Shown here: positions 1 through 8,311 of the stretch, piece after piece
Numbering within the stretch: the stretch's first letter is position 1
How the letters are laid out: each line of letters starts with the position of its first letter
Source: an uncultured Clostridia bacterium
GTDB lineage: Bacteria; Bacillota; Clostridia; Oscillospirales; Butyricicoccaceae
DNA: 18,382 nucleotides
NCBI GenBank assembly: GCA_910586575.1
Contig: CAJUJQ010000055.1
Span: 1-18,382, forward strand
Direction of reading: 5' to 3'
Made by a program: the position numbers and the translations under genes
The notes under the pieces: generated by a model
The model's input: the letters and a program-made list of their open reading frames with translations, nothing else
Told to the model about the DNA's origin: nothing
Database searches by the model: none

Positions 1-1401
1 AACACAAAATATCTGCTTAAACCGCTGTACATCGTCGGGAGACGACAAACGCAGAAACTGGTTTTTTTCATAGCTAACAGTATTTGTTGCCCGGATCCTC
101 TGGAAAAAACGATCACGTTCCTCTGCCCCCTGGAGCTGACGCCAATAATCATTTACTACGCTGTCCATCAAGTTCCAATAGTGGTCTTTCCAAATCCGCT
201 TATTGGTATGGACAGCCTGGTAGGTAGTTTCCAAATCATCCAGCTGTTTTTCAATGCTTTGGCAAAGCTTTCTGTCCCGTTCCTCAAAGGATAATTTTTT
301 GAGTCTCTCCTCTGATACTGCTGCCGGCCCGCGTGGATGGATATTATCTAATATTGCCAGATGCAGCAGGTAATCCTCGTAGCGGATCGAACAAAGGGTC
401 AAATAGTCCACATGGAATATATGATAAAAGGCCTGCGCCCGTTCCTCTAAACCCCAACTACAAAACTTCACGTTTTTTTCCACCCAGGATACCAGGCCGC
501 GCATGATTTCAAACGCTTCTTGGCGTTCTTCCGGGTTCTGAATCAGTTTCCAGCTGCAATTAAAATACCAATCCAAATTATGCTGATATGCCATAAACCA
601 GAGTTGCTGATTTCTCGCAATCTCTGTTTGAAAAATAGTCCTCCATGCCCGCTCGATATTACGGGCACAGCTGATATTTGCATAACGGATCTGCCCTGCA
701 AGCGGGCGAGTAATTGGCTCTGTATAGATATAAACGTACATATCCGTAAAAGCCGTAATCGGATTCTTCAAGATAAATTGAGAATAGAATAAATAATCTT
801 CATATTGCGCCATCGATTCATCAAAGCGCAGATGATCCTCTTCGATCATACTGCGCCGGAAAATCTTATTCCACAATGTCGTATTCCCTGACTCAAAACA
901 CCGTTCAATGCCGGTTGGGGAAGAATAGTGGGAAAATGGCCGAATCGCGCCATTTTCATTGGGATACATCCTGGAGTAATTTCCCGTTACAATATCTGCT
1001 TTTTTTTCCATCGCAATTCGGAGCATTTCGTGATACGCTCCCTCTGGAACAGAATCATCTCCGTCACAGAAATGGATAAATTCACCCTCTGCGAGTTCTA
1101 ACGCGGTATTCCTTGCGCCAGACGGGCCTTTATTCTCCGTGTGTTGGATGATAGATATCTGCGGGTGTTTTTCTGCATACGCTTGAAGGATCTCCCACGT
1201 GTGATCATTGCTGCAATCGTCTACAACGATTACCTGTAGCTTATCGATTTTCTGCGCAATTACAGAATCCAAACAATCTGATACGCAGTCCTCCAAATTA
1301 TACGCCGGAATAATCACGCTCAAATCGACTTTGTTTGACGATTTATATTCCGTTATTTTTGTTGTCTTTCGCCTGCTGCCGCGTTTCCCCTTTGTCTTCA
1401 T
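1..1401 (-). CDS. Family 2 glycosyltransferase, C-terminus cut by window edge
   Basis: The reading frame is open from an ATG at 1401 to base 1 (467 codons, no stop), so the C-terminus lies outside the window. After a lysine/arginine-rich leader of about 30 residues comes a GT-A fold: LSVIIPAYN, then VIVVDDCSND (nucleotide-binding Asp), NKGPSGARN, and the metal-binding CDGDD. These are typical of inverting GT2 enzymes that transfer a sugar from an NDP-sugar on the cytoplasmic face. Beyond residue about 250 the sequence is helical and charged and I do not recognise it; some GT2 proteins of Gram-positive glycan loci carry long C-terminal extensions. An AGG lies 11 nt before the ATG, and the preceding gene ends 37 bp upstream. 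It is the last gene of the operon visible here. Donor and acceptor cannot be told. Confidence 0.9.
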   Translation of the reverse strand, partial: MKTKGKRGSRRKTTKITEYKSSNKVDLSVIIPAYNLEDCVSDCLDSVIAQKIDKLQVIVVDDCSNDHTWEILQAYAEKHPQISIIQHTENKGPSGARNTALELAEGEFIHFCDGDDSVPEGAYHEMLRIAMEKKADIVTGNYSRMYPNENGAIRPFSHYSSPTGIERCFESGNTTLWNKIFRRSMIEEDHLRFDESMAQYEDYLFYSQFILKNPITAFTDMYVYIYTEPITRPLAGQIRYANISCARNIERAWRTIFQTEIARNQQLWFMAYQHNLDWYFNCSWKLIQNPEERQEAFEIMRGLVSWVEKNVKFCSWGLEERAQAFYHIFHVDYLTLCSIRYEDYLLHLAILDNIHPRGPAAVSEERLKKLSFEERDRKLCQSIEKQLDDLETTYQAVHTNKRIWKDHYWNLMDSVVNDYWRQLQGAEERDRFFQRIRATNTVSYEKNQFLRLSSPDDVQRFKQIFCV

Positions 1402-1438
1402 GCACTCTGCTACCTCCCGAAACCATTTATTATATTGC

Positions 1439-2320
1439 TTAATCCATAAGAAAGTCTTTCAGCTTTTGATATATTCCAGCAGCGTCTAACCCCAATGCCT
1501 TATCTTTATCTTCCTTTGTGCCATAATTTCGCAAAATCTCCAGCGGGATTTCCGCGCCGCTTATTTGAACAGGCTCCCCCACTGCCCCCTCCATAATTTC
1601 AGGGTAAAGGCTGCCCGCATAGAACGGCGCGGAAACAAAAACCTTACCGCCCACAAGCTCACGGTACAGCGTTTGCCTGTCAAAGGGCGCCAGCGTTGTA
1701 TAGTATAAAATGGTCACATCAAGTCCGGCGCAAGCCTCCAGGGTTGCATCCAGCTGCTCCGCAACCGCGATTACTGTTGCGCGCGTACCACGCTTCAGGA
1801 CGGCCGCCTTTCCGAACGCAACCGGGACCTGTGCTTTGCAGCTATGATCGGTCATTCGGAAATAAGATGGCTTTCCATTAAAACAGCAGGCATGGAACAA
1901 CGTCGTAAACTGCTCTGGTGTCCCCGGCGTAAGGATCTCTATCCCTGGCAGCAGGCGCAGGGTTGCCACATCCTCGGGACAGTAGTGTGAATATCCCAGT
2001 GTTGAAAAATCATACGCCGCCCCGGTTGTAATAAAATTACCACCCGTTTTCTGATAAACAAAATCCAGCTTAATCTGTTCCAGGGCGCGTTGGACAATAA
2101 ACGGTGAAATCCCATAAAGAACCGGCGTGATTCCTGCCAGTGACAGGCCCGCGGCCAAGCTAACGGTCCCGGCTTCGAAAATACCGATATTCTTCGCCCG
2201 TTTCGGGTATTGCTCCAGCAGATCCCGGAACGGATACGCGCCGATATCTACCAGCAGCAGTGCCGTATCCTCGCGGTTCCGGATGATCTCCCGAACAGTC
2301 TCCTGCATCGCTTTTCTCAC
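1439..2320 (-). CDS. Transketolase C-terminal half (split transketolase, subunit beta-like)
   Basis: This 293-residue protein has the pyrimidine-binding and C-terminal domains of transketolase; the PP-binding half is encoded separately at 2861-3646. The motif GIFEAGTVSLAAG (around residues 46-58) matches the family's GIAEQ-type segment and keeps the catalytic Glu (E49) that activates thiamine diphosphate. SHYCPEDVATLRLLPG (111-126) is the transketolase THxxxEDxAxLR segment. The two halves should form one ketol-transferring active site that moves a two-carbon glycolaldehyde unit. I chose the GTG at 2320, not the upstream GTG at 2371 or the ATG at 2308. AAGGAGG lies 6 nt before 2320, and the GTG overlaps the TGA of the Nudix gene (GTGA), which suggests translational coupling. 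Function as a pair is inferred; the substrate is unknown. Confidence 0.88.
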   Translation of the reverse strand: MRKAMQETVREIIRNREDTALLLVDIGAYPFRDLLEQYPKRAKNIGIFEAGTVSLAAGLSLAGITPVLYGISPFIVQRALEQIKLDFVYQKTGGNFITTGAAYDFSTLGYSHYCPEDVATLRLLPGIEILTPGTPEQFTTLFHACCFNGKPSYFRMTDHSCKAQVPVAFGKAAVLKRGTRATVIAVAEQLDATLEACAGLDVTILYYTTLAPFDRQTLYRELVGGKVFVSAPFYAGSLYPEIMEGAVGEPVQISGAEIPLEILRNYGTKEDKDKALGLDAAGIYQKLKDFLMD

Positions 2321-2871
2321 GATTCGCCTCCTTGCGCATTCAAAAGACCATGCCTTTTTGCCTGATACCACGCCGCCAGTCCAATCAGCAGCCGGAACCG
2401 GCCGTCTTCTGCCATTTCCTGAAAGTCCGGAACCGGAATCTCACACAGCCGGATCAGCTCCGTTTCCTCTGTCTGTGTCGGGCCGCGCCCGATACACCGT
2501 GTAAAATACACACTGCACGCGGCATTTGAATAGCCCTGATTTGTATAATACTTCCCAAGATATACCAGTTCCCCGGCAATGCAGCCGGTTTCCTCCGCCA
2601 GCTCACGGCGAGCGGCATTCTCCGGCGTTTCCCCGCGCTCAATCCCGCCGCATGGAAGCTCAAGCTCCCAACTGTTCAGCGTATGGCGGTACTGCTCAAT
2701 TGCAATGACCTTTCCCTGATATATCGGAAGGACACAGACGCTGTCCCCGTAAGCGACATAGGTATATGGATGTTCCTTGCCGCCAATCAGGATTGTATCC
2801 TTCACCACAGTCAGCCGGCCGATCTGATGCGTCTCACTGCGCGTGACCTGATATGGACGATTATGCTCCAT
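2317..2871 (-). CDS. Nudix hydrolase of the ADP-ribose pyrophosphatase type
   Basis: A 184-residue protein with a complete Nudix box at residues 75-97 fitting GX5EX7REUXEEXGU (GGIERGE, then RELAEETGC), so the metal-binding glutamates are intact. The upstream EQYRH...WELELP segment is characteristic of the ADP-ribose/NDP-sugar pyrophosphatase branch (NudF/NudK type), which splits a nucleoside diphosphate linked to a sugar. The gene sits between the two transketolase halves. Its ATG overlaps the upstream half by 11 nt, with GAGAGG 9 nt before it, and its TGA overlaps the GTG of the downstream half. A role in trimming or recycling an NDP-sugar of this locus (for example a GDP-sugar) is inference; a housekeeping ADP-ribose activity cannot be excluded. 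No signal peptide, so it is cytoplasmic. Confidence 0.9.
   Translation of the reverse strand: MEHNRPYQVTRSETHQIGRLTVVKDTILIGGKEHPYTYVAYGDSVCVLPIYQGKVIAIEQYRHTLNSWELELPCGGIERGETPENAARRELAEETGCIAGELVYLGKYYTNQGYSNAACSVYFTRCIGRGPTQTEETELIRLCEIPVPDFQEMAEDGRFRLLIGLAAWYQAKRHGLLNAQGGES
2327..2333 (-). promoter_or_regulatory. Ribosome binding site deciding the GTG start at 2320
   Basis: AAGGAGG, 6 nt before the GTG at 2320, lies inside the end of the Nudix gene. It favours the GTG over the in-frame ATG at 2308, which would be about 18 nt away. Confidence 0.75.
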
Positions 2872-3646
2872 AACATTCTACCTCTCTGGCAAGCTGTTCC
2901 ATCTCTTTTTGAGTTGGCGCCCGGTGGAACCACGATCGATCCTCCGTCAATGTCCGGCTGCCATATCCTCTTACCGTCTTTGCGAGAATCGCCATCGGCT
3001 TACCCGGATGCCTGACTGCAAACGCTTGCGCCAGCGCCCCCTCGTCATGGCCATCCGTCTCAACGGTTTGGAAGCCGAACGCGCGAAGTTTTTCTGACAA
3101 ATCCCCCATCCGAACCATCTGTCCAATGGAATTGTTATCGTCAATGACCAACGTCAGGCGGTCCAGTTTTTCGCTGGCTGCAAAAAGAGCAGCCTCCCAC
3201 ATGGTGCCCTCATTCATTTCCCCGTCGCCGGCAAGCACATATACCGAAGCATCCCGGTTCATGATATGATTCGCCCATGCCATGCCTGCCGCCATTGGAA
3301 ACCCATGGCCAAGGCTTCCGGCAGACACTTCCACAAACGGCAGTTTTGTCCGATCCGCCTGCATGCTGACACGTGAATCATAGCGGCAGGCAGTCAGCAG
3401 CTCCTCCTGCGGAAAATACCCTTTTTCCGCAAGAATCGCCAGCAGCCCCATCGTTGCCTGGCCCTTGCTCAGTACAAAGCGATCCCGGCAGGGATCAGCC
3501 GCCGTTTCTGGCGACACCCTGAGCACCCGGTCGTACAAGACCCGCAGGATTTCCACCGCCGAAAACGTGCTGGGTAAATTGGCGTCCTGCGCGATATATG
3601 CCATATGCAGGATGCTTTTCCGCAACTGTCTCGCCTGTTCTGTCAT
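2861..3646 (-). CDS. Transketolase N-terminal half (TPP-binding subunit alpha-like)
   Basis: A 261-residue protein with the transketolase PP-binding domain: GSLGHGFPMAAG (110-121), the thiamine diphosphate motif beginning GDGEMNEG (140-147) and ending in NN (171-172), and DGHD (198-201). The expected partner half is at 1439-2320. One oddity is that the usual SKGH motif, whose His contacts the substrate in classical transketolases, reads SKGQ (Gln63; codon CAG). This may mean a different donor or acceptor. The ATG at 3646 overlaps the TGA of the aldolase gene (ATGA), with GAGGAG 8 nt upstream. Reaction class is from the family; participation in sugar-precursor synthesis is inferred from the operon. 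Confidence 0.9.
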   Translation of the reverse strand: MTEQARQLRKSILHMAYIAQDANLPSTFSAVEILRVLYDRVLRVSPETAADPCRDRFVLSKGQATMGLLAILAEKGYFPQEELLTACRYDSRVSMQADRTKLPFVEVSAGSLGHGFPMAAGMAWANHIMNRDASVYVLAGDGEMNEGTMWEAALFAASEKLDRLTLVIDDNNSIGQMVRMGDLSEKLRAFGFQTVETDGHDEGALAQAFAVRHPGKPMAILAKTVRGYGSRTLTEDRSWFHRAPTQKEMEQLAREVECYGA

Positions 3647-4674
3647 AACCTTTTCTCCTCACAGTAGCTTCGGACTGCTTCATCGGCTGCTTCCCTCGAA
3701 AGCGTATAACGGACCTCCGGCGGGATACGATCCAGGATTTCGTCCAAATCCGTCAGATCACGAATTTCACGATTTCCCAGATACCAGCTGTACGCCGAAT
3801 TCGTACCCTTACTGGCAGTCAAGTAATATTCCGGTGAATACCCCCAATAGTACTGCCTGAAAATCGGCCGAATCTCCTGCTGGAATACACGCAGAACCTT
3901 CATAATATCATATTTTCCGCCAGCAAATTTGTTCAAATATTCCATCATTAACTCAGTCGGGACATTGCCCGCGCCGCGCCCCATCCCGTAGATACTTCCG
4001 TCCGCAATCAGCGCACGGTCTGTGGGAACAGAGAAAAACTCGATCACGTTCGCATAGGCAAGCTGGATATTATTATGGGCATGAAAGCCGAACTGGATGT
4101 CCGGGGACAGCCTCGCCAGGATTTGATCCGCCATTTGCCGCACATCCTCACCGTACATCGTGCTAAAGCTGTCCACCATATAAAATCCATCTGGCCGAAC
4201 ACGGTTGACCGCGTCCAGCAAACGCTCCATCTCCTCCCTGCTGTAAAGAAACGTCGCCATTGCCTGAAGCCAGACCAGATACCCCTTCTCTTTCAATTCC
4301 TCCGCTTTCCGCATTGCAGCAGCATATTCCGGCTTGAAAAAGGCAATCCGAATCAAATCTGGTGTTTTTTCGCTTCGCACGGGGATTTTATAGCGCTCTG
4401 CCTCCGCCTGGTTCAGCATAACCGCGTACCGGCAGTCTGGATGGCGCGCCTCCAGATACGGCTCAATCTGAACAAAATCCGAAAACTTCGTACTCCTGCC
4501 CGGTTTGCCGCCCTGACCTAAAATGCCCAGTTCAATATAGCGCACACCGGCTTCATACAAAGCCCGCACGACCTTCCGTACGGTATCCTCCTCAAATTCC
4601 CAGTTGTTCACGTAACCGCCGTCCCGCAGGGTACAGTCTAAAAGCATACGGGGGCCACATACTTGATTTGCCAT
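3643..4674 (-). CDS. DRE-TIM metallolyase-family aldolase (4-hydroxy-2-oxovalerate aldolase/isopropylmalate synthase-like)
   Basis: A 343-residue TIM-barrel protein of the HMGL-like family. It opens with LLDCTLRDGGY (11-21), giving the Arg17/Asp18 pair of the family, and has the metal-binding HAHN (198-201) and the loop GMGRGAGNVPTE (230-241). Relatives either split 4-hydroxy-2-oxo acids into pyruvate and an aldehyde or condense acyl-CoA with 2-oxo acids. TLRDGG and HAHN look closer to the pyruvate aldolases, but the C-terminal domain that docks acetaldehyde dehydrogenase is not evident. The chosen ATG at 4674 lies 7 bp from the upstream TAA, with GGGAG in front; an earlier in-frame start at 4704 would overlap the previous gene by 26 nt. 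Substrate unknown. The neighbouring TPP enzymes suggest it makes or uses a keto-acid or aldehyde building block. Confidence 0.85.
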   Translation of the reverse strand: MANQVCGPRMLLDCTLRDGGYVNNWEFEEDTVRKVVRALYEAGVRYIELGILGQGGKPGRSTKFSDFVQIEPYLEARHPDCRYAVMLNQAEAERYKIPVRSEKTPDLIRIAFFKPEYAAAMRKAEELKEKGYLVWLQAMATFLYSREEMERLLDAVNRVRPDGFYMVDSFSTMYGEDVRQMADQILARLSPDIQFGFHAHNNIQLAYANVIEFFSVPTDRALIADGSIYGMGRGAGNVPTELMMEYLNKFAGGKYDIMKVLRVFQQEIRPIFRQYYWGYSPEYYLTASKGTNSAYSWYLGNREIRDLTDLDEILDRIPPEVRYTLSREAADEAVRSYCEEKRL

Positions 4675-4678
4675 GTCG

Positions 4679-6481
4679 TTACTCCCACCAACGGATCGGT
4701 TCAATCAACATTTCCGATTCAAATAACTCCCGGCTCACCGGCGGGAACATATCCTCCGGCGGCAAGGCAATCCGGCTGCCATCCGGGCGGGCATATTTCG
4801 CCTTCACCATTGGATTGGCCTCTTCCTTCCAGCAGAAAACCTCACACAGTACCGGTCCCTCTTCGGCGAGAACCTTTGGTATGACCGCCTCTAATTCCGC
4901 CAATGTTTTCGCCTGATAATAGCGGATGCCGTAAGCGTCTGCAATCTTATCCAGCGGCGGGAACGCCGTGCCCGATTCCGGGTCAACGCCAACAAAGCGT
5001 CCCTTGAAAATGGTTTTCTGATGCCCGCGTATCGTGCCGTAGCCGCCATTGTTCCATACAAAAATCTTCGCGGGCAGCTTTTGCGTCACGCAGGTTTGCA
5101 GCTCCTGAAGATTCATTTGTAAACTGCCATCCCCAACGATGCACAACGTCTCCCTCTTGCCGCGGGCAATGCTTACGCCGACTGCCGCCGGCAGCGCGTA
5201 GCCCATCTCACACTGTTCCGCGCTGCCGATGTAACGCTGCTGCCGGGTCGTATAAAACAGACCCTGCATTGGGAATTCCGTAGTTGCCCCCGCGTCCGTT
5301 ACGACCACACTGTCCCTCTTCAGAAATTGATTCAGCAGACGGATAAAACCAAATTTACTGATTCCCTGGGAATCATCCTCCTGGTCGGGCGTAAATACAG
5401 GAAATACCTCCTTCCAGTGAATGCACTTATCCGTCCATGCACGGTGCTCCCGCAGGCGCAGCTCCGGCAAGGCTGACAAAAATGCCCCGACATCCGCATT
5501 AATAACCTGATCCAGATGGACCGTGCCCTTTCGATGCTCATCCGGATCAATATCCACTACGATCACCTGTTTCGCGCCGCGCGCAAACATTCCGTAGTTA
5601 TATCCTGTCGTAAACATGGAAAGCCGGCTTCCAAGGACCAGCAAAAGATCCGCATTTTGCATCGCCATATTCGCGGAACGGTTTCCCCGGATATCCGCAA
5701 GCCCGACATGTAGCGGGTCTGCTTTCGGGCAGATATCCCAACCACGCCGTGTTCCGACATAGGGGATCTGGTAACGATGGATAAACCGTTCAAACGCTTC
5801 CTCCGCGCCGGAATCACGCACGCCTGCACCCAGGATAACCAGAGGACGTTCTGCCTCCTCCAAAGCGGAACACAGGCGACTTATTTCCTCCTCTGTGGGC
5901 TGCGTTTTCAATTGCTCCGCGTGCGCCGGATCGAAATGGCGCAGGGTGCCTGGATCAATTACAGCTTCCTGAACATCCATAGGAATATCCAGCCAAACCG
6001 GCCCCCAGCATCCCTGTTTCGCCAAGTACATTGCTTTTTCGATTTCATAGACTGCATTCTCCGGCTCCATGATCGTGATCGCGTATTTTGTGATGCTTTT
6101 CACAATGGAAACAATGTCGGCCTCCTGCTGGCCAATCGCCCGCACCGGTGCTTTCGCAATCGTCATCATTTCGTCCCGATTGCACTGCCCCGATACAAAA
6201 ACAACCGGAATGTGATCCTGCCACGCATGCAACACGCCGGTTACGGTATTCGTTCCTCCGCATCCCGTCGTCACATAACAAGCCCCATAGCCACAGCGAT
6301 ACTGTGCATATCCGATTGCAGCCATCGCCGCGGCCTGCTCATGCAGACAGGGAACGGGACGGAGATGCTTATGGCACGCCACACCATCGGTCAAGAACAT
6401 CAGTCCGCCTCCGGTGACAATAAAAATATCCGCAACCCCTGCCTGATAAAGTGTATCCGCAAGGTAATCCGCAATCCTCAT
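4679..6481 (-). CDS. Thiamine-diphosphate-dependent acetolactate synthase-like enzyme
   Basis: A 600-residue protein with all three domains of the ThDP decarboxylase/carboligase family. The N-terminal pyrimidine domain has LHEQAAAMAA with catalytic Glu48. The central domain spans about 200-340 (RPLVILGAG, LVLGSRL). The C-terminal PP domain has VGDGSLQMNLQELQT (449-463) ending in WNNGGYGTI. Relatives decarboxylate pyruvate and ligate the two-carbon unit to a keto acid, aldehyde or, in the case of YerE of yersiniose biosynthesis, a 4-keto NDP-sugar. The gene lacks a regulatory-subunit partner and sits in a glycan operon, so a role in leucine/valine synthesis is unlikely. The start has AAAGGAG about 10 nt upstream. 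The family is certain from motifs; the acceptor is inference. Confidence 0.88.
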   Translation of the reverse strand: MRIADYLADTLYQAGVADIFIVTGGGLMFLTDGVACHKHLRPVPCLHEQAAAMAAIGYAQYRCGYGACYVTTGCGGTNTVTGVLHAWQDHIPVVFVSGQCNRDEMMTIAKAPVRAIGQQEADIVSIVKSITKYAITIMEPENAVYEIEKAMYLAKQGCWGPVWLDIPMDVQEAVIDPGTLRHFDPAHAEQLKTQPTEEEISRLCSALEEAERPLVILGAGVRDSGAEEAFERFIHRYQIPYVGTRRGWDICPKADPLHVGLADIRGNRSANMAMQNADLLLVLGSRLSMFTTGYNYGMFARGAKQVIVVDIDPDEHRKGTVHLDQVINADVGAFLSALPELRLREHRAWTDKCIHWKEVFPVFTPDQEDDSQGISKFGFIRLLNQFLKRDSVVVTDAGATTEFPMQGLFYTTRQQRYIGSAEQCEMGYALPAAVGVSIARGKRETLCIVGDGSLQMNLQELQTCVTQKLPAKIFVWNNGGYGTIRGHQKTIFKGRFVGVDPESGTAFPPLDKIADAYGIRYYQAKTLAELEAVIPKVLAEEGPVLCEVFCWKEEANPMVKAKYARPDGSRIALPPEDMFPPVSRELFESEMLIEPIRWWE

Positions 6482-6511
6482 TCGTAAATATCTCCTTTCA
6501 TTTAGAACTAT

Positions 6512-7357
6512 TCAATACATTTGCTGGCGACGGTAGCTCCAGATATCCTGATGATTGTCAGGCGTATTCAGTGCATCCAGCTTCATCATATCCTCCGGAG
6601 AAATCTGGAAATCAAAAATCTGTAAATTCTGCTCCATATGCATCTGGCAGGACGAACGGCTCAGCGGAAGAAAGCCTTTTTGAATGCTCCATCTAAGCGC
6701 CAGCTGCCCAGATGTTTTTCCATAAAATGCTGCCATTGTTTCAAATTCCGGCGTGCGCAGCAACCCGCGTCCCATTGGCGACCATGCCTCGATCATAATC
6801 CCGCGTTCTCTGCAAAAGCGCACCAATCCACGCTGCTGAAAACCAGGATGCAATTCCAACTGGTTGATCTCCGGGCAGGGTAATCCGCTTTCAATCAGGT
6901 GGAGCAGATGCCGTTCCAGGAAATTACAAACGCCTATGTGACGCACTTTTCCCTGTTTTTTCATTTCCGCAAACGCCTGCCATGCGGCGATATTTTTTTC
7001 CCGGTAGGTTTCCTCATTCCCGCGGGAAACTGGCCAGTGAATCAGATAAACATCAATATAGTCTGTTTGTAATCGATCAAGCGACTCCTCCAGGCTGTCA
7101 ATCGCTTCATAATAACCGTGCCGGTCTGGCGGAAGCTTCGTTTCAATTAAAATATCCGAACGCCTGGCGAATCCCCGCTCTTCCGCCTGACGGATTGCCC
7201 TTCCAACGCCTTTCTCGCTGCCATACACCGGAGCGGTATCGATCAAACGGTATCCACAGCGGACAGCGTCCAAAACGACCTCTTCGGCAGGCCCCGACAG
7301 ATCCGCCGTTCCAAACCCGATCGGGGGCAGGGATAGCTTTTGCCGATATATTTCCAT
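6512..7357 (-). CDS. Aldo/keto reductase
   Basis: A 281-residue (alpha/beta)8 oxidoreductase of the AKR superfamily. The catalytic tetrad is complete: Asp40 and Tyr45 (RLIDTAPVYGSE), Lys74 (IETKL) and His107 (YLIHWP). HIGVCNF and a C-terminal SRS segment fit NADPH binding. Length matches family norms. I chose the ATG at 7357 because GGAG lies 7 nt upstream and it falls 25 bp after the preceding stop; in-frame ATGs at 7408 and 7447 would overlap that gene. It should reduce a carbonyl with NAD(P)H in the cytoplasm. In this operon the carbonyl could belong to a keto-sugar, an acetyl branch introduced by the TPP enzyme, or a free aldehyde or keto acid; the sequence does not decide. Confidence 0.9.
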   Translation of the reverse strand: MEIYRQKLSLPPIGFGTADLSGPAEEVVLDAVRCGYRLIDTAPVYGSEKGVGRAIRQAEERGFARRSDILIETKLPPDRHGYYEAIDSLEESLDRLQTDYIDVYLIHWPVSRGNEETYREKNIAAWQAFAEMKKQGKVRHIGVCNFLERHLLHLIESGLPCPEINQLELHPGFQQRGLVRFCRERGIMIEAWSPMGRGLLRTPEFETMAAFYGKTSGQLALRWSIQKGFLPLSRSSCQMHMEQNLQIFDFQISPEDMMKLDALNTPDNHQDIWSYRRQQMY

Positions 7358-7382
7358 GTTTTGTCTCCAAGGCTCAAAATTT

Positions 7383-8309
7383 TCAAAATCGCTTGCAATA
7401 TGCGTCATAAACCTTTTGCAGTCCTGTTTCGATATTTGTAACCGCATGCCAGCCTAAACAATGAATCCTCCGGCTGTCTAGCATCCTGCGTGGCATCCCA
7501 TCCGGCTTTGAGGGATCACAGACAATTTCCCCCCGATAACCAACGATTTTTTGGATAATTTTTGAAAGCTCCAAAATCGAAATCTCATTTCCAGCCCCCA
7601 TATTGACTGGCTCGCTTCCGCTGTAATGTTTCATCAGAAAGATACAGCCATCCGCCAAATCATCCACAAAAAGAAATTCACGCATTGCTTTTCCAGTTCC
7701 CCAGAGTTCCACTGCGGGCTGCTCTAAAAGCTTTGCCTGATGATATTTCATAATCAAAGCCGGAATGACATGCGACTTTTGTGGATCAAAGCAGTCGTTC
7801 GGTCCATAAGTATTGGCGGGTATCGCACTGATGAAGTCCACCCCGTACTGCTGCCTCATATAGGAACATAACTGACACCCGCATATTTTTGCAAGCGCAT
7901 AACCCTCATTGGTGCGCTCAGGTAATCCAGTCAGCAGAAAATCCTCCCGCATTGGCTGATGACATTCTTTGGGATATTGGCAAGCACTTCCCAAATACAA
8001 CAACTTTTTTACCCCTGTTTGACAGGCGGATAACAGCACATTGCTGGCGATCATCATGTTGACTGCGAAAAAGTCTGCCGGGGATTCGCGATTTGCCTGT
8101 ATCCCGCCAACAAGTCCAGCCGCGACAAAAACATAATCGATCTGTTCCCTGTGAAAAAAAAGTTCTGTTGCAGCTTGATCCGTCAGATCCAACTCCGTGT
8201 GAGTGCGTAAAACCAAATGATTAAAGCCCTCTGCCCGCAAACGGCGAACAATCGCCGAACCTACCAAGCCAGTGTGTCCCGCCACATAAATCCGATCCGT
8301 TTTTTTCAT
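7383..8309 (-). CDS. colC: GDP-L-colitose synthase/GDP-L-fucose synthase-like epimerase-reductase
   Basis: A 308-residue extended short-chain dehydrogenase closely resembling Fcl/WcaG and ColC. It has the NADP-binding VAGHTGLVGSAI (9-20), the Ser-Tyr-Lys residues (Ser108 in LGSAC, Tyr137 and Lys141 in YALAK), and the epimerisation acid/base pair Cys110 and His180 (KSHVIPAL). These enzymes epimerise C5 (and C3 in the fucose pathway) of a GDP-4-keto sugar and then reduce C4. Because the gene immediately upstream is a ColD-type 3-dehydratase, the substrate is probably GDP-4-keto-3,6-dideoxymannose and the product GDP-L-colitose; GDP-L-fucose is the alternative. The ATG at 8309 lies 2 bp after the upstream stop. 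An in-frame start at 8339 would overlap that gene by 28 nt. Confidence 0.82.
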   Translation of the reverse strand: MKKTDRIYVAGHTGLVGSAIVRRLRAEGFNHLVLRTHTELDLTDQAATELFFHREQIDYVFVAAGLVGGIQANRESPADFFAVNMMIASNVLLSACQTGVKKLLYLGSACQYPKECHQPMREDFLLTGLPERTNEGYALAKICGCQLCSYMRQQYGVDFISAIPANTYGPNDCFDPQKSHVIPALIMKYHQAKLLEQPAVELWGTGKAMREFLFVDDLADGCIFLMKHYSGSEPVNMGAGNEISILELSKIIQKIVGYRGEIVCDPSKPDGMPRRMLDSRRIHCLGWHAVTNIETGLQKVYDAYCKRF

Positions 8310-8311
8310 TA

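Noticed and set aside
4679..6481. Housekeeping acetolactate synthase for branched-chain amino acids
   Set aside because: There is no small regulatory subunit or ilv/leu neighbour, and the gene is embedded in a glycan operon.
5777..6487. A 236-codon open frame on the plus strand
   Set aside because: It lies wholly antisense to the TPP enzyme gene, which has complete family motifs; its own translation resembles no protein and has an improbable residue mix.
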